Positions 8,794-16,441 of a stretch of DNA of 64,000 nt are shown piece after piece. The notes beneath the pieces are model-generated. The model saw only the letters and a list, made by a program, of their open reading frames with translations, ran no database searches and was not told where the DNA came from. The DNA lies in assembly GCF_016907815.1 (NCBI RefSeq), contig NZ_JAFBCQ010000001.1, positions 1,116,001-1,180,000 of the forward strand, in the 5' to 3' direction. The stretch comes from Microbacterium aurum. GTDB taxonomy: Bacteria > Actinomycetota > Actinomycetes > Actinomycetales > Microbacteriaceae. Both the position numbers and the translations under genes were made by a program. Each line of letters begins with the position of its first letter. Within the stretch, counting starts at the first letter, position 1.

Positions 8794-9021
8794 TCACGGG
8801 CGCACGCGCAGGCGGCGTCCGTCGAAGCCGACCACATCGCCGATCTGCAGCTGCCGACCACGACGGCGGTCGACCTCGCCGTTGACCGTCACGAGACCGT
8901 CGATGATGGCCTCCTTCACGTCGCCGCCCGAATCGAGCACGCCTGCGAACTTCAGGAACTGTCCCAGCCGGATGCCCTCGCTGCCGATCGGAACGTCGTC
9001 GATCGGCGCGGAGTTCGTCAT
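8794..9021 (-). CDS. Small S4-domain RNA-binding protein
   Basis: 75 residues made up almost wholly of an S4 domain: IRLGQFLKFAGVLDSGGDVKEAI, then DGLVTVNGEVDRRRGRQLQIGDVV. This is the YbcJ/YaaA-like type of stand-alone S4 protein, thought to bind structured RNA. A TACGAT box lies seven bases upstream of the ATG. Confidence 0.85.
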   Translation of the reverse strand: MTNSAPIDDVPIGSEGIRLGQFLKFAGVLDSGGDVKEAIIDGLVTVNGEVDRRRGRQLQIGDVVGFDGRRLRVRP

Positions 9022-9109
9022 GCCGGAAATCGTAGCTCAGCGAGCGATAGCCCAGCGGGCGATAGCCCAGCGGACGAGCGCCCGGCCGGTGCGCGGGGTC
9101 AGCCCCGGC

Positions 9110-9322
9110 GTGACCCCAGGCCCGGACAGCACCGAGCACGACATCGCGACGCTCGTCGAGACGTTCGCGACGACCTTCGCTCCCGTGGTCGCCGACCTCG
9201 CGGCATCCGACTCCCGCATCGACCTCGGTCCGGCCGCCGACATCGTCGAGGAGTACGCCGACGGGCTGCTGAACCCGCAGCAGCAGCGCGCGCTCACCCG
9301 CCTCGAGCAGCGTCTCAGCTGA
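9110..9322 (+). CDS. Small hypothetical protein
   Basis: About 70 residues from GTG 9110 (an in-frame GTG at 9089 is also possible): TEHDIATLVETFATTFAPVV then ASDSRIDLGPAADIVEEYAD and a QQRALTRLEQRLS tail. The helical, acidic composition differs from the shadow frames, and it ends tail-to-tail with the gene on the other strand (8-base overlap). Upstream at 9037-9080 is a short tandem repeat built from GCGATAGCCCAGCGG. No family is recognised. Confidence 0.4.
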   Translation: MTPGPDSTEHDIATLVETFATTFAPVVADLAASDSRIDLGPAADIVEEYADGLLNPQQQRALTRLEQRLS

Positions 9323-9767
9323 CGTTCCGACGCAGGGCATCGGCGACCCACCGGGCGTGGCTGTGCCACGGTGGTGTCGCGCCGGCGAGCGCGGCGGCGT
9401 GGCTGACGAGCGCGGCATCGGCGCGGAACCACTCGCCGCCCTCGCGCAGGTGCGCGAACTGCACGTGCCGGGAGTGCTCCACGACCCGGTCACCCGGCTC
9501 GAACGCGAGCAGCTCCTCATGCCGGATCGCAGCCAGTCGCCGACGCGGCTGCGCCGACGTGCCGATCTTGATCCGGCCCTCCCACCGCAGGTAGTAGACG
9601 ACGTCGACGCGCGGGCGCGGCAGGTCGGCGTCCGGAACGTCGCCGACGAGTCAGCCGCACACCGGACACGCACGGATGCCGATGCCCGCGGCACCCGCCA
9701 CCGGCTCACCCATGCCGCAGAGCACGCACGTCGTCACGACGAGAACCGTACGGCGGACATCCGACAT
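9315..9767 (-). pseudogene. Zinc-ribbon/GIY-YIG nuclease-like gene interrupted by a TGA
   Basis: Read from ATG 9767, the first 38 codons give a zinc-ribbon-like stretch (CVLCGMGEPVAG, then ACPVCG), followed at once by TGA at 9653-9651. The same frame then continues as a GIY-YIG-type domain: VDVVYYLRWEGRIKIGTSAQ, PRRRLAAIRHEELLAFEPGD, then FAHLREGGEWF, ending at 9315. No ATG, GTG or TTG codon lies between the TGA and the start of the domain, so the domain cannot be translated alone. Actinobacterial relatives join the two parts in one protein, hence a nonsense mutation is the simplest reading. The stop overlaps the tail of the plus-strand gene. An assembly error at one base cannot be excluded. 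Confidence 0.65.
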
Positions 9768-9779
9768 CGCCGCACCGGC

Positions 9780-10047
9780 TGTTCACCCGGCGTTCCCTTT
9801 CGAGTACGGCGGTCTCGTAGTTCCCGGTCACCTCGACCCGTTCGAATACCGGTGTGATCTTGAAGCGGGCCAGCGTGATCCCGTCGGCCCCGCGAGTCGT
9901 CTGCTCGAATCAGAACCGCCGCCGGGACTCGTGCAGCTTCGCGACGGGATAGAACCGCTGCACGATCGCCTCTGCCGTCGCGATGTCGTCGGTCTGGAAG
10001 GTCTCCTCCCGCAGCGGTACGTCGTCGTCCGCGCCCCGATCGCTCAC
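9780..10047 (-). pseudogene. AraC-like regulator N-terminal remnant with in-frame TGA
   Basis: From GTG 10047 the frame reads SDRGADDDVPLREETFQTDD and ATAEAIVQRFYPVAKLHE, meets TGA at 9912-9910, then continues FEQTTRGADGITLARFKI and VFERVEVTGNYETAVLER before running into the next gene. This resembles the N-terminal ligand-binding half of AraC-type regulators; the helix-turn-helix half is missing. The GTG overlaps the stop of the DUF7882 gene by four bases, so it was once co-translated with it. Nonsense plus loss of the C terminus makes it a pseudogene. Family placement is moderate. Confidence 0.6.
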
Positions 10048-10379
10048 AGCGACGATTCTCCCGAATCCGCGCCCGGGGTCGGCTCCGGCGGCTCGGGCAC
10101 GAGAGACAGGCCGGCGGGCGAGTTGGCGGCGTTCATCATGGCCTCCGCCCACGCCCGGTTGATGCGCGGCGGCCGGCTGCCGGCGAACCGGAACACCAGC
10201 GATGCGTGGGGGTGCATCCAGACCGACACACGTCCGCCGCCGAGCGAGGTGTCGGGCCGCCACGTGAACAGGAACGACTCGCCGCGGCGCAGTTTGCTGC
10301 CGATGACGAGTTGCAGGTGCGCGAGCGCCCGGTCGTCGATCTCCAGCTTCTCGACCCCGTCATAGCTCAAGCGTCCCAC
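10044..10379 (-). CDS. DUF7882 family protein (copy 1 of 3)
   Basis: 111 residues from a GTG with a good GGAGG upstream. The family, often mislabelled as ATP-dependent DNA ligase in databases, is small and common in Microbacteriaceae. Its hallmarks are GRLSYDG at the start, IDDRALAHLQLVIGSKLRRG, SFLFTW, a VWMHPHASLVFRF strand, and NRAWAEAMMNAANSPAGL near the end. Copies 2 (14974-15300) and 3 (19633-19986) share all of these. The function is unknown. Confidence 0.8.
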   Translation of the reverse strand: MGRLSYDGVEKLEIDDRALAHLQLVIGSKLRRGESFLFTWRPDTSLGGGRVSVWMHPHASLVFRFAGSRPPRINRAWAEAMMNAANSPAGLSLVPEPPEPTPGADSGESSL

Positions 10380-10459
10380 CGTGCACCTCCGCCTCCCACC
10401 AGGATGAGCGTGATGTCCGTTCGGTGCCAAAGCGGTGAACCCGGAATGGACGCTGAGCA

Positions 10460-10620
10460 TTACGGCCGTCCGCTCAGCGCTTGAGCGAAGGGATCGAACC
10501 CTTCGGGCATCAGCGGCACGTCCGCCACGGTGCTGCCGATCTCGAGGTACTGGCCGGTGGACGCCGATTCCTGCGCCGACAGCATGACGTCGAGCACATG
10601 GAAGACGCTCGGCTGAATCG
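10460..10620 (-). pseudogene. C-terminal fragment of a Gfo/Idh/MocA oxidoreductase
   Basis: On the minus strand the frame ending at TAA 10462-10460 reads IQPSVFHVLDVMLSAQESAS, then TGQYLEIGSTVADVPLMPEG and FDPFAQALSG. This is the characteristic C terminus of actinobacterial sugar-type Gfo/Idh/MocA oxidoreductases. Nothing of the Rossmann domain remains; homology ends at about 10620, next to the hairpin at 10630. It is too short to be a working gene. Confidence 0.6.
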
Positions 10621-10629
10621 CGGGGGCGA

Positions 10630-10668
10630 GGGGCGGATGCCGGGGCGTGAGGCCCCGGCATCCGCCCC
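10630..10668. terminator. Perfect 17-bp hairpin
   Basis: GGGGCGGATGCCGGGGC (10630-10646) and its exact complement GCCCCGGCATCCGCCCC (10652-10668) flank a 5-base loop GTGAG. There is no T run, so it may be a terminator of the GC-rich actinobacterial type or a repeat; each arm contains the genome's favoured GGATGCC heptamer. Confidence 0.5.
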
Positions 10669-10680
10669 TACTGCGCCCAT

Positions 10681-10704
10681 ATGCTCCTGCTAATGTATGA
10701 GCAT
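10681..10704 (+). promoter_or_regulatory. Promoter/operator of the vapBC-like pair
   Basis: TAATGT (10691-10696) lies six bases before ATG 10703, the spacing of a leaderless start. It is framed by an inverted repeat ATGCTC (10681-10686) and GAGCAT (10699-10704), a plausible autoregulatory operator. Confidence 0.5.
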
Positions 10705-10945
10705 GAAGACCGAGCGGCTGCAGGTGCTCATCGACAGCGTGCAGCGCGCGCGCCTCGAGTCGACCGCCGCCGCTCGGGGCGTCTCAGTCGCCCACCTGGT
10801 TCGGACGGCGATCGACGTCGTCTATCCCCCTGATCAGACCCGGCGGGCCGCGGCGGCCGCCGCGATCCTGCAGGCTCCGCCGATGGATGTGCCGGAACCC
10901 GCGGAGCTTCGTGCCGAGCTCGACACACTGCGAGCCGGGCGGTGA
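10703..10945 (+). CDS. Ribbon-helix-helix antitoxin (VapB-like)
   Basis: 80 residues. The N terminus KTERLQVLIDSVQRARLEST followed by AAARGVSVAHLVRTAIDVVY has the strand-helix-helix pattern of RHH/CopG repressors. The C-terminal part, ending PEPAELRAELDTLRAGR, would bind the toxin. ATG 10703 is preferred to ATG 10697 because of the leaderless promoter spacing. The stop overlaps the toxin GTG by four bases, so the pair is translationally coupled. Confidence 0.78.
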   Translation: MKTERLQVLIDSVQRARLESTAAARGVSVAHLVRTAIDVVYPPDQTRRAAAAAAILQAPPMDVPEPAELRAELDTLRAGR

Positions 10946-11379
10946 TCCTGCTCGACACCAGCGTCCTCGTCTACGCGGTCGGCTCGGACCACCCGCTGCA
11001 ATCGCGGTGCCGCGCTCTCATCGCGGCGATCGGCGACGGCCGGGTGTCCGCGACCACGACGGTCGAGGTTCTGCAGGAGTTCGCGCACGTGCGGGCGCGC
11101 CGGCGCGGCCGTCAGGATGCTGCGGAGCTGACGGAGCGCTTCGCAGCCCTGCTCGCCCCGCTCGTTCCCCTCGAGGCGGAGGACCTCGAACGCGGCATGG
11201 AGGTGTTCCGCCGCCACGAGAGTCTCGGCGCGTTCGATGCCGTGCTCGCCGCAACAGCGATGCGGCGCGAGCACATCACGGGGCTGGTGTCCGCCGACCG
11301 CGCGTTCGCCGACGTTGCGCGCCTCCGTCACCTCGATCCCGCGTCGAGCGACTTCGACGCCGAGCTCGGCATCCGCTGA
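10942..11379 (+). CDS. vapC: VapC-family PIN toxin
   Basis: 145 residues from GTG, typical VapC length. PIN residues are present: ILLDTSVLVYAVG (first Asp), TTTVEVLQEFAHV (Glu), HESLGAFDAVLAATAM (Asp) and LVSADRAFADV (Asp). These would coordinate Mg for cleavage of tRNA or rRNA. It is unrelated in detail to the PIN toxin at 4.9 kb, which has another antitoxin type. The pair sits between two gene remnants, which suggests insertion near a deletion-prone spot. Confidence 0.88.
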   Translation: MILLDTSVLVYAVGSDHPLQSRCRALIAAIGDGRVSATTTVEVLQEFAHVRARRRGRQDAAELTERFAALLAPLVPLEAEDLERGMEVFRRHESLGAFDAVLAATAMRREHITGLVSADRAFADVARLRHLDPASSDFDAELGIR

Positions 11380-11406
11380 ACGCGCGCGGCGAGGTGTGGC
11401 CCTCGC

Positions 11407-11480
11407 TCACTCCTCGGTGAGCATCCGGGCGGGGGTCAGCAGCACACTCTCGAGCCAGAGCGCGGCCGTCTCGACCGAGC
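11407..11480 (-). pseudogene. C-terminal tail of a TetR-like regulator
   Basis: The minus frame ending at 11407 reads SVETAALWLESVLLTPARML TEE, which looks like the last helix of a TetR-type regulator. Upstream of about 11480 the frame enters the antisense of the MMPL fragment and has no meaning. TetR genes are often divergent from MMPL exporters, so one deletion removing both 5' ends would leave exactly this. Identification of such a short tail is tentative. Confidence 0.35.
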
Positions 11481-12479
11481 GAGGACGTCGACAGTACGCA
11501 GTACCGCGCGTATCAGACGGTGGCCGAGCAGTTCGGCGCGGGGCAGAACGGGCCGCTGCTCGTCGTCGCGCAGACCCCGGATGCCGTCGCGGAAGCCGAC
11601 CAGCTGCGCACGCAGGTCGAGGTCGCCGCCGTCCTCGCGGAGCAGAGCGACGTCGTCGCGGTCGCGCCGGTCGGCGTCTCGGACGACGGCACGGTGTTCG
11701 CGTTCCAGGTGATCCCGCACGACGGTCCCGCAAGCGAGTCGACCGAGCAGCTCGTGCACACGCTGCGGGATCTGTCGCCGATCGACACCGACGGGCAGGG
11801 CGAGGTCTCGCTGGGGGTCGCCGGCCAGGCATCGGGCAACATCGACGTCTCCGAGAAGCTCGCCGATGCCCTGCCGATCTACCTGCTGGTGGTCGTCGGG
11901 CTGTCGCTCATCATCATGATCGTGGTGTTCCGGTCGCTCCTCGTTCCGCTCATCGCGACGGCGGGCTACGTGCTGTCGCTGTTCGCCGCGCTCGGCGCGG
12001 TTACTGCGATCTACCAGTGGGGGTGGCTGTCGGCCGTCTTCGGCGCGCACGATCCCGGCCCCGTGCTGAGCTTCGCGCCCATCATCATCATGGGCGTGCT
12101 GTTCGGCCTCGCGATGGACTACCAACTGTTCCTCGTGTCGGGCATGCGTGAGGCGTACGTGCACGGGCTGCCGGCCCGCACCGCCGTCGTGGCCGGCGTC
12201 CGCGGCGGACGCGCGGTGGTCACCGCGGCGGCGATCATCATGGCATCCGTCTTCGGCGGCTTCGTCTTCAGCCACCTCGGCATGGTGCGCCCGCTCGGCT
12301 TCGGTCTCGCGATCGGGGTGCTGTTCGACGCGTTCGTCGTCCGCATGGTGCTCGTGCCCGCGCTCATGCACCTGTTCGGGACGGCGGCGTGGTGGCTGCC
12401 GCGGTGGCTCGACCGCATCATCCCCGATGTCGACGTCGAGGGAGCCGCGCTCGAGTGCACCCACCCGCTGCCGCACTGA
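11481..12479 (+). pseudogene. MMPL/RND transporter, 5' half deleted
   Basis: About 330 residues of open frame correspond to the C-terminal half of an MMPL exporter (normally 700-800 aa). A periplasmic segment (YQTVAEQFGAGQNGPLLVVA) is followed by transmembrane helices (IYLLVVVGLSLIIMIVVF and others) and the conserved FAPIIIMGVLFGLAMDYQLF with the GxxxDYxxF proton-relay region, then TAAAIIMASVFGGFV. The N-terminal periplasmic loop and first six helices are absent. GTG 11520 gives a formal ORF, but a half transporter is not expected to work. The junction is near 11480, next to the TetR tail. Confidence 0.75.
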
Positions 12480-12553
12480 GTGTCACGCTCGCCGCGGCGT
12501 GTGGCGGGGCGTCGGACTACAGATAGATCGCCGCTGTTCCCCGGGAGGTCGCC

Positions 12554-13033
12554 GTGCCGCGACTGTCGCCTGAACTGGAGATCTGGCGCGGGCTGCTGCG
12601 CGGGCAGCGGTCGATGCTGCTGCGCTTGGTCGCGACCCTCAAGCGCGAAGCCGACCTGACGACGGCGCAGTACGAGGCGCTCCTGTCGCTGCGGGAGGCC
12701 GGCGGCGCGCTCGGCGCCGCCGACCTGTCGCATCTGCTGCTCTACAGCTCGGGCTCGACGACGCACCTCGTCGCGCGACTCGAAGAGCGCGGCCTCGTCG
12801 TCCGCACGCGCGGCGACGTCGACGCGCGGCAGGTGCGCATCGCGTTGACGGATGCCGGGGTGGCGCTCATCGAGAAGGCCACCGCCGCCCACACCGCCGA
12901 CATCGAGGCGCAGTTCGCTCCGCTCATCCACGACGAGGAGCGCGACGCGCTGCTCGCGTCCCCTCGGCGCCTCGCCGCCGCCGAGGGGGTCACCTCGCAG
13001 CCGGCGGACGCCGTGCCCGGGCGTCCGCGCTGA
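12554..13033 (+). CDS. MarR-family transcriptional regulator
   Basis: 159 residues, GTG start with GGGAGG upstream. It has the winged-helix core of MarR: LTTAQYEALLSLREAGG, LGAADLSHLLLYSSGSTTHL (recognition helix), then VARLEERGLVVRTRG and DVDARQVRIALTDAGVALIE (wing). It likely senses a small phenolic or lipid ligand and represses a nearby gene. It follows the MMPL remnant by 74 bases and may have controlled it. Confidence 0.88.
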   Translation: MPRLSPELEIWRGLLRGQRSMLLRLVATLKREADLTTAQYEALLSLREAGGALGAADLSHLLLYSSGSTTHLVARLEERGLVVRTRGDVDARQVRIALTDAGVALIEKATAAHTADIEAQFAPLIHDEERDALLASPRRLAAAEGVTSQPADAVPGRPR

Positions 13034-13174
13034 CGGCGGCCCGCGACGCCGTCGCATGCCGGGACCGGCATGGGCGCACGCGTAGTGTCGGCGTCAGCGA
13101 TCGGCATCCGCCTTTGGCTTCGCCCAACGGAACCGACGCTCGCGCCGGAGCCGCCGATCACCCCGGAGCCGTCC

Positions 13175-14281
13175 ATGGCAACCATCGCTCCCACCGCGAC
13201 CCTCGGTCCGATCCGCCAGACCTATGCGACCGCGGAGACGTTCCCGCCCGTCGCCCGCGCGTACACGCAGGTCTCCAACGTTATCAAGGAGCTCGGCCTG
13301 CTGCGGCGGCGTCCCGGGTTCTACGCGCTCGTGGGGGCCATCCTCGCCGTCTGCCTCGGCGGCTGCATCTCGGGATTCATCCTGCTCGGCGACAGCTGGT
13401 TCCAGCTGCTCATCGCCGCGGCGCTCGGGATCGTCCTCACCCAGGTCGCCTTCCTCGCCCACGAGGCCGCGCACCGGCAGATCCTCGCCTCCGGACGCGC
13501 CAACGACCGCCTCGCCCGCATCCTCGCCGCCGGCGTGGTCGGCATCAGCTACTCGTGGTGGGACTCGAAGCACTCACGCCATCACGCCAACCCCAACCGG
13601 GTCGGCAAGGACCCCGACATCGAGGTCGACACGATCTCCTTCCTCACCGAGGACGCGGCGCAGGCCCGCGGCATCCGTCGCCTCATCACGCGCCGACAGG
13701 GGTGGCTCTTCTTCCCTCTGCTGACCCTTGAGGGCCTCAATCTGCACGCGCTCGGCATCCGCCACCTGCTCTCGCGCGAGCCGGTCAAGCGTCGCGGCCT
13801 CGAGCTCGCCCTCATCGCCACGCGCTTCACGGTGCTCGCCGTGCCGCTGTTCCTGCTGCTGCCGCTCGGCACGGCCTTCGCGTTCCTCGGCGTGCAGCTG
13901 GCCGTGTTCGGCGTCTACATGGGCGCGTCGTTCGCGCCGAACCACAAGGGGATGCCGGTGATCGCCGAGTCGGCACGGCTCGACTTCTTCAGCAAGCAGG
14001 TGCGCACCTCGCGCAACATCCGCGGCGGCTGGTGGGTGACGTGGCTCATGGGCGGCCTGAACTACCAGGTGGAGCACCACCTGTTCCCGAGCATGGCCCG
14101 CCCGCACCTCGCGAAAGCGCGCCTCGTGGTGCGCGACTACTGCGAGAGCCTCGGGGTGCCGTACACCGAGACGAGCCTGTGGCGCTCGTACGCGATCGTC
14201 ATCGACTACCTCAACCGCGTCGGCCTGGCCGCACGGGATCCCTTCGACTGCCCCACGGTGTCGCAGTACCGCCGCGCCTGA
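13175..14281 (+). CDS. Membrane fatty acid desaturase (acyl-CoA/acyl-lipid type)
   Basis: 368 residues; ATG 13175 is chosen over earlier ones because GGAG at 13164-13167 is well placed. The three histidine boxes for the di-iron centre are present in order: HEAAH, HSRHH (in SKHSRHHANPN) and QVEHHLFP. Hydrophobic pairs precede box 1 (YALVGAILAVCLGGCISGFI) and separate boxes 2 and 3 (LVLAVPLFLLLPLGTAFAFL). It introduces a double bond into membrane acyl chains, probably with a ferredoxin partner encoded elsewhere. Length is typical. Often induced by cold, but no regulatory site is evident. Confidence 0.92.
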   Translation: MATIAPTATLGPIRQTYATAETFPPVARAYTQVSNVIKELGLLRRRPGFYALVGAILAVCLGGCISGFILLGDSWFQLLIAAALGIVLTQVAFLAHEAAHRQILASGRANDRLARILAAGVVGISYSWWDSKHSRHHANPNRVGKDPDIEVDTISFLTEDAAQARGIRRLITRRQGWLFFPLLTLEGLNLHALGIRHLLSREPVKRRGLELALIATRFTVLAVPLFLLLPLGTAFAFLGVQLAVFGVYMGASFAPNHKGMPVIAESARLDFFSKQVRTSRNIRGGWWVTWLMGGLNYQVEHHLFPSMARPHLAKARLVVRDYCESLGVPYTETSLWRSYAIVIDYLNRVGLAARDPFDCPTVSQYRRA

Positions 14282-14290
14282 GCCCGGCGG

Positions 14291-14446
14291 TCAGGCGTTG
14301 CGCTTGACGACCCTCATCAGCCAGGCGATGATCGCGATCAGCAGGATGACCAGGCCGATCCACAGCAGGAACTTCGCCGCTTCCACGAACACGCCCAGCA
14401 GGATGAGCACGACGGCGACGATGAGAAGGATGATTGCGAGTCCCAT
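14291..14446 (-). CDS. Small membrane protein, two helices
   Basis: 51 residues, below usual ORF cut-offs. The sequence MGLAIILLIVAVVLILLGVF then a short linker and LLWIGLVILLIAIIAWLM ends with a basic RVVKRNA tail, giving two membrane spans. Such micro-proteins are common in actinobacteria and have no assigned role. A TTGACA hexamer occurs on this strand upstream at about 14597-14603 after a run of G, a possible -35. Confidence 0.65.
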   Translation of the reverse strand: MGLAIILLIVAVVLILLGVFVEAAKFLLWIGLVILLIAIIAWLMRVVKRNA

Positions 14447-14677
14447 ACCGCGATTGTGCTCCTGACCCGCCGGCCGTGTCCGGGGGTTGACAACCGTCCC
14501 GCGGCTCTGTCAGACCCTCACGCACGGGCGCCTCCTCGGCGCGGCGCGGGTGCACGTCCCGCCGGCTTCCTGACTAACGGGCGGCGCCGGAGCCTGTCAA
14601 CCCCCTCGCCGGTGCGCGCGGCGTGCTACTTGACTGTCAGCAATCATCACGAGAGCCGACAGGTGAGGTGCTGCAGC

Positions 14678-14950
14678 ATGAAGGACATCCTGATCGACGG
14701 TCATCGCGTCCTCACGACGGACGAGGTCGCCGATGCCGTGATCGACTACGCGCGTGTGCTGCAGGATCACGGCAGATCCGACGTCGTGCACTTCCCGAGC
14801 ATCCACGACGGCGAGCTCTCCCGCTGTTCCATGCTGCTCGGCTCCGGGCTGCTCGCCGTCGTCGAGGCGCCCGTCGCGATCTCGGCGACCGTGCTCGGCG
14901 CCGACCGCGCGTGCGCGGAGATCGTCCGCCGTGCCGACGCGCTGCGGTGA
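14678..14950 (+). CDS. Hypothetical protein, 90 aa
   Basis: MKDILIDGHRVLTTDEVADA then YARVLQDHGRSDVVHFPSI and a hydrophobic MLLGSGLLAVVEAPVAIS. GAGGTG lies upstream; an in-frame GTG at 14663 would add five residues. The fold may be a small alpha/beta domain. It is followed after 23 bases by the second DUF7882 gene and may be co-transcribed with it, although that gene has its own -10 box. Not recognised. Confidence 0.6.
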   Translation: MKDILIDGHRVLTTDEVADAVIDYARVLQDHGRSDVVHFPSIHDGELSRCSMLLGSGLLAVVEAPVAISATVLGADRACAEIVRRADALR

Positions 14951-14973
14951 CACCGACGCGCTACGGTGAAGGC

Positions 14974-15300
14974 GTGGGCAGATTGAGTTACGACGGTGCG
15001 GTGAAGGTCGACTTCGACGACAGGGTGCTCGCGCACCTGCAGGTGGTGATCAGCCAGAAGCTCCGCCGTGGCGAGCCGTTCCCGTTCACCTGGCGCAACG
15101 ACCCCAGCCTGGGCGACGGCCGCACCACGGTGTGGCTGCACCCCCACGCGACGATCGTGTACAAGTACCACGGGAGCCGGCAGCCGGCTCTGAACCGGGC
15201 TTGGCTGGAAGCCCTGACGCACGCCGCCAACTCCACGAGCGGGCTGTACCTGGTTCCCGAGCCCGAGGGTCCGGACACGGGCGAGGTTCTCACCGGCTGA
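14974..15300 (+). CDS. DUF7882 family protein (copy 2 of 3)
   Basis: 108 residues from a GTG preceded by TACGGT and exactly six bases, the leaderless pattern. It shows GRLSYDG, VDFDDRVLAHLQVVISQKLR, PFPFTWR, VWLHPHATIVYKYHG and NRAWLEALTHAANSTSGLYL, nearly collinear with copy 1 and clearly closer to it than to copy 3. Function unknown. The HPHA motif and the invariant Arg/Lys residues suggest binding of a negatively charged ligand, which is only a guess. Confidence 0.8.
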   Translation: MGRLSYDGAVKVDFDDRVLAHLQVVISQKLRRGEPFPFTWRNDPSLGDGRTTVWLHPHATIVYKYHGSRQPALNRAWLEALTHAANSTSGLYLVPEPEGPDTGEVLTG

Positions 15301-15379
15301 CGTCCGCGGCAGGCACCGCCGCAGGCACACCCGCCTCGCCCTGTCAATCCCCTCGTGCGTCCACGCACGCCGGGAGAGG

Positions 15380-15700
15380 GTGGTCGTGAAGGCGGTGGCG
15401 ACGATGGCGCAGGCGGCGGATGCCGGGGATCTCCTCGATCTGCAGGCGATCGACACCGACGCCTGGCGGCTGTGCGACACCCGCGCGCCCGCGACGGACG
15501 CGTCGTACATCGTCGCGTACGTGGAGCGGGTGGACGACGGCTTTGAGGTGGTCTGGATGCGCGGCACCCAGCGCCGGTGCCGGATGGCGACGCTCGAAGA
15601 GTGCGCCGAGGCGGCGGCGCGACGGCTCGCCGAGGAGGACTCGTCAGGCGCGACCCGCCCCATCCCGATCGCGCACTTCCCGCCGCGGCGCGGACTCTGA
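15380..15700 (+). CDS. Hypothetical protein, 106 aa
   Basis: GTG start with GGGAGAGG upstream; an internal ATG at residue 9 is also possible. The sequence LLDLQAIDTDAWRLCDTRAP, YIVAYVERVDDGFEVVWMRG and ATLEECAEAAARRLAEED suggests a small sheet-plus-helix protein. It ends inside the 3' end of the glycosyltransferase gene on the other strand (57-base overlap). Family not recognised; plausibility rests on composition and start site. Confidence 0.55.
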   Translation: MVVKAVATMAQAADAGDLLDLQAIDTDAWRLCDTRAPATDASYIVAYVERVDDGFEVVWMRGTQRRCRMATLEECAEAAARRLAEEDSSGATRPIPIAHFPPRRGL

Positions 15701-16441
15701 CCGCGCGGATGCCGCGGCCTCCGATCCGGATGCCCCGGTGCGCTGCGCCAGCGCGATGAGGTCTTCCCGCAGGTACCGCGCGTAGCCGCCGTCGGTGCGC
15801 CCGAACGTGCGGCCGGAGGTCTGCACCCAGGCGGTGTCTGCGGCGACGCACACGGCGCCGGTCTGCCGCATCCGCTCCACGAGGTCCACATCCTCGTGCT
15901 CCGCGAGCGGCGCGTAGCCGCCCGCGGTGAGCAGCGCCGAGGCGCGGACGCCCAGGTTCGCGCCGTGCACGTGGCCGTTGGCGACGCCCGGCGTGTGCGT
16001 CGCCCACCACGCCGCGCACTGCTCGGCGCTGAGGTCGCGGAAGTCGGGACGCACCGTGCCGATCACGACGTCCGCCCCGGCATCGGCGAGCCGGAGCTGG
16101 TCGGCGAGCCAGTGCGGCGGCACGGTGGAGTCGGCATCCGTGTTCCCGATCCACAGCCGCGCCGGCGGGACGTCCGCGAACGCGGCCGTCAGCGCCTCGA
16201 CCCCGGCGGCGCGGGCGCGCCCCACATTGCACGCGTCCACCCGCACGATCTCCACGCCCGCGGCGCGCGCGATCTCCTCGGACCGGTCGCTGCAGGCATC
16301 GAGCACGACCCAGATCCGCACGTCTCGCACGAGCGGGCGCGCCTCCTGCGCGGCGCGCGCGAGCGCGGCGAGGCAGGCGCCCAGCAGCTCCTCCTCGTCG
16401 TGCGCCGGCACGACTACGCCGATCGCCTCGATCGCGGTCAC
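15644..16441 (-). CDS. Glycosyltransferase family 2
   Basis: 265 residues; GTG overlapping the previous stop by four bases. GT-A features are visible: IGVVVPAHDEEELLGACLAAL at the nucleotide-binding N terminus, WVVLDACSDRSEEIA, LWIGNTDADSTVPPHW (DxD motif for metal and sugar nucleotide), and GANLGVRASALLTAGGY (acceptor region). No membrane span is seen, so it acts in the cytosol or at the inner membrane face. It is the last gene of a tightly overlapped four-gene operon with a deacetylase/methyltransferase, an acyl-CoA dehydrogenase-like protein and Dps, which suggests a shared small-molecule or glycolipid pathway. Confidence 0.85.
   Translation of the reverse strand: MTAIEAIGVVVPAHDEEELLGACLAALARAAQEARPLVRDVRIWVVLDACSDRSEEIARAAGVEIVRVDACNVGRARAAGVEALTAAFADVPPARLWIGNTDADSTVPPHWLADQLRLADAGADVVIGTVRPDFRDLSAEQCAAWWATHTPGVANGHVHGANLGVRASALLTAGGYAPLAEHEDVDLVERMRQTGAVCVAADTAWVQTSGRTFGRTDGGYARYLREDLIALAQRTGASGSEAAASARSESAPRREVRDRDGAGRA

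Noticed and set aside
9651..9653. TGA as selenocysteine in the GIY-YIG-like gene
   Set aside because: No SECIS-like hairpin was seen after it and the family has no selenoprotein members known to me; nonsense is simpler.
10697..10702. ATG 10697 as start of the RHH antitoxin
   Set aside because: Lies within the spacer after the TAATGT box; ATG 10703 fits the leaderless spacing found elsewhere.
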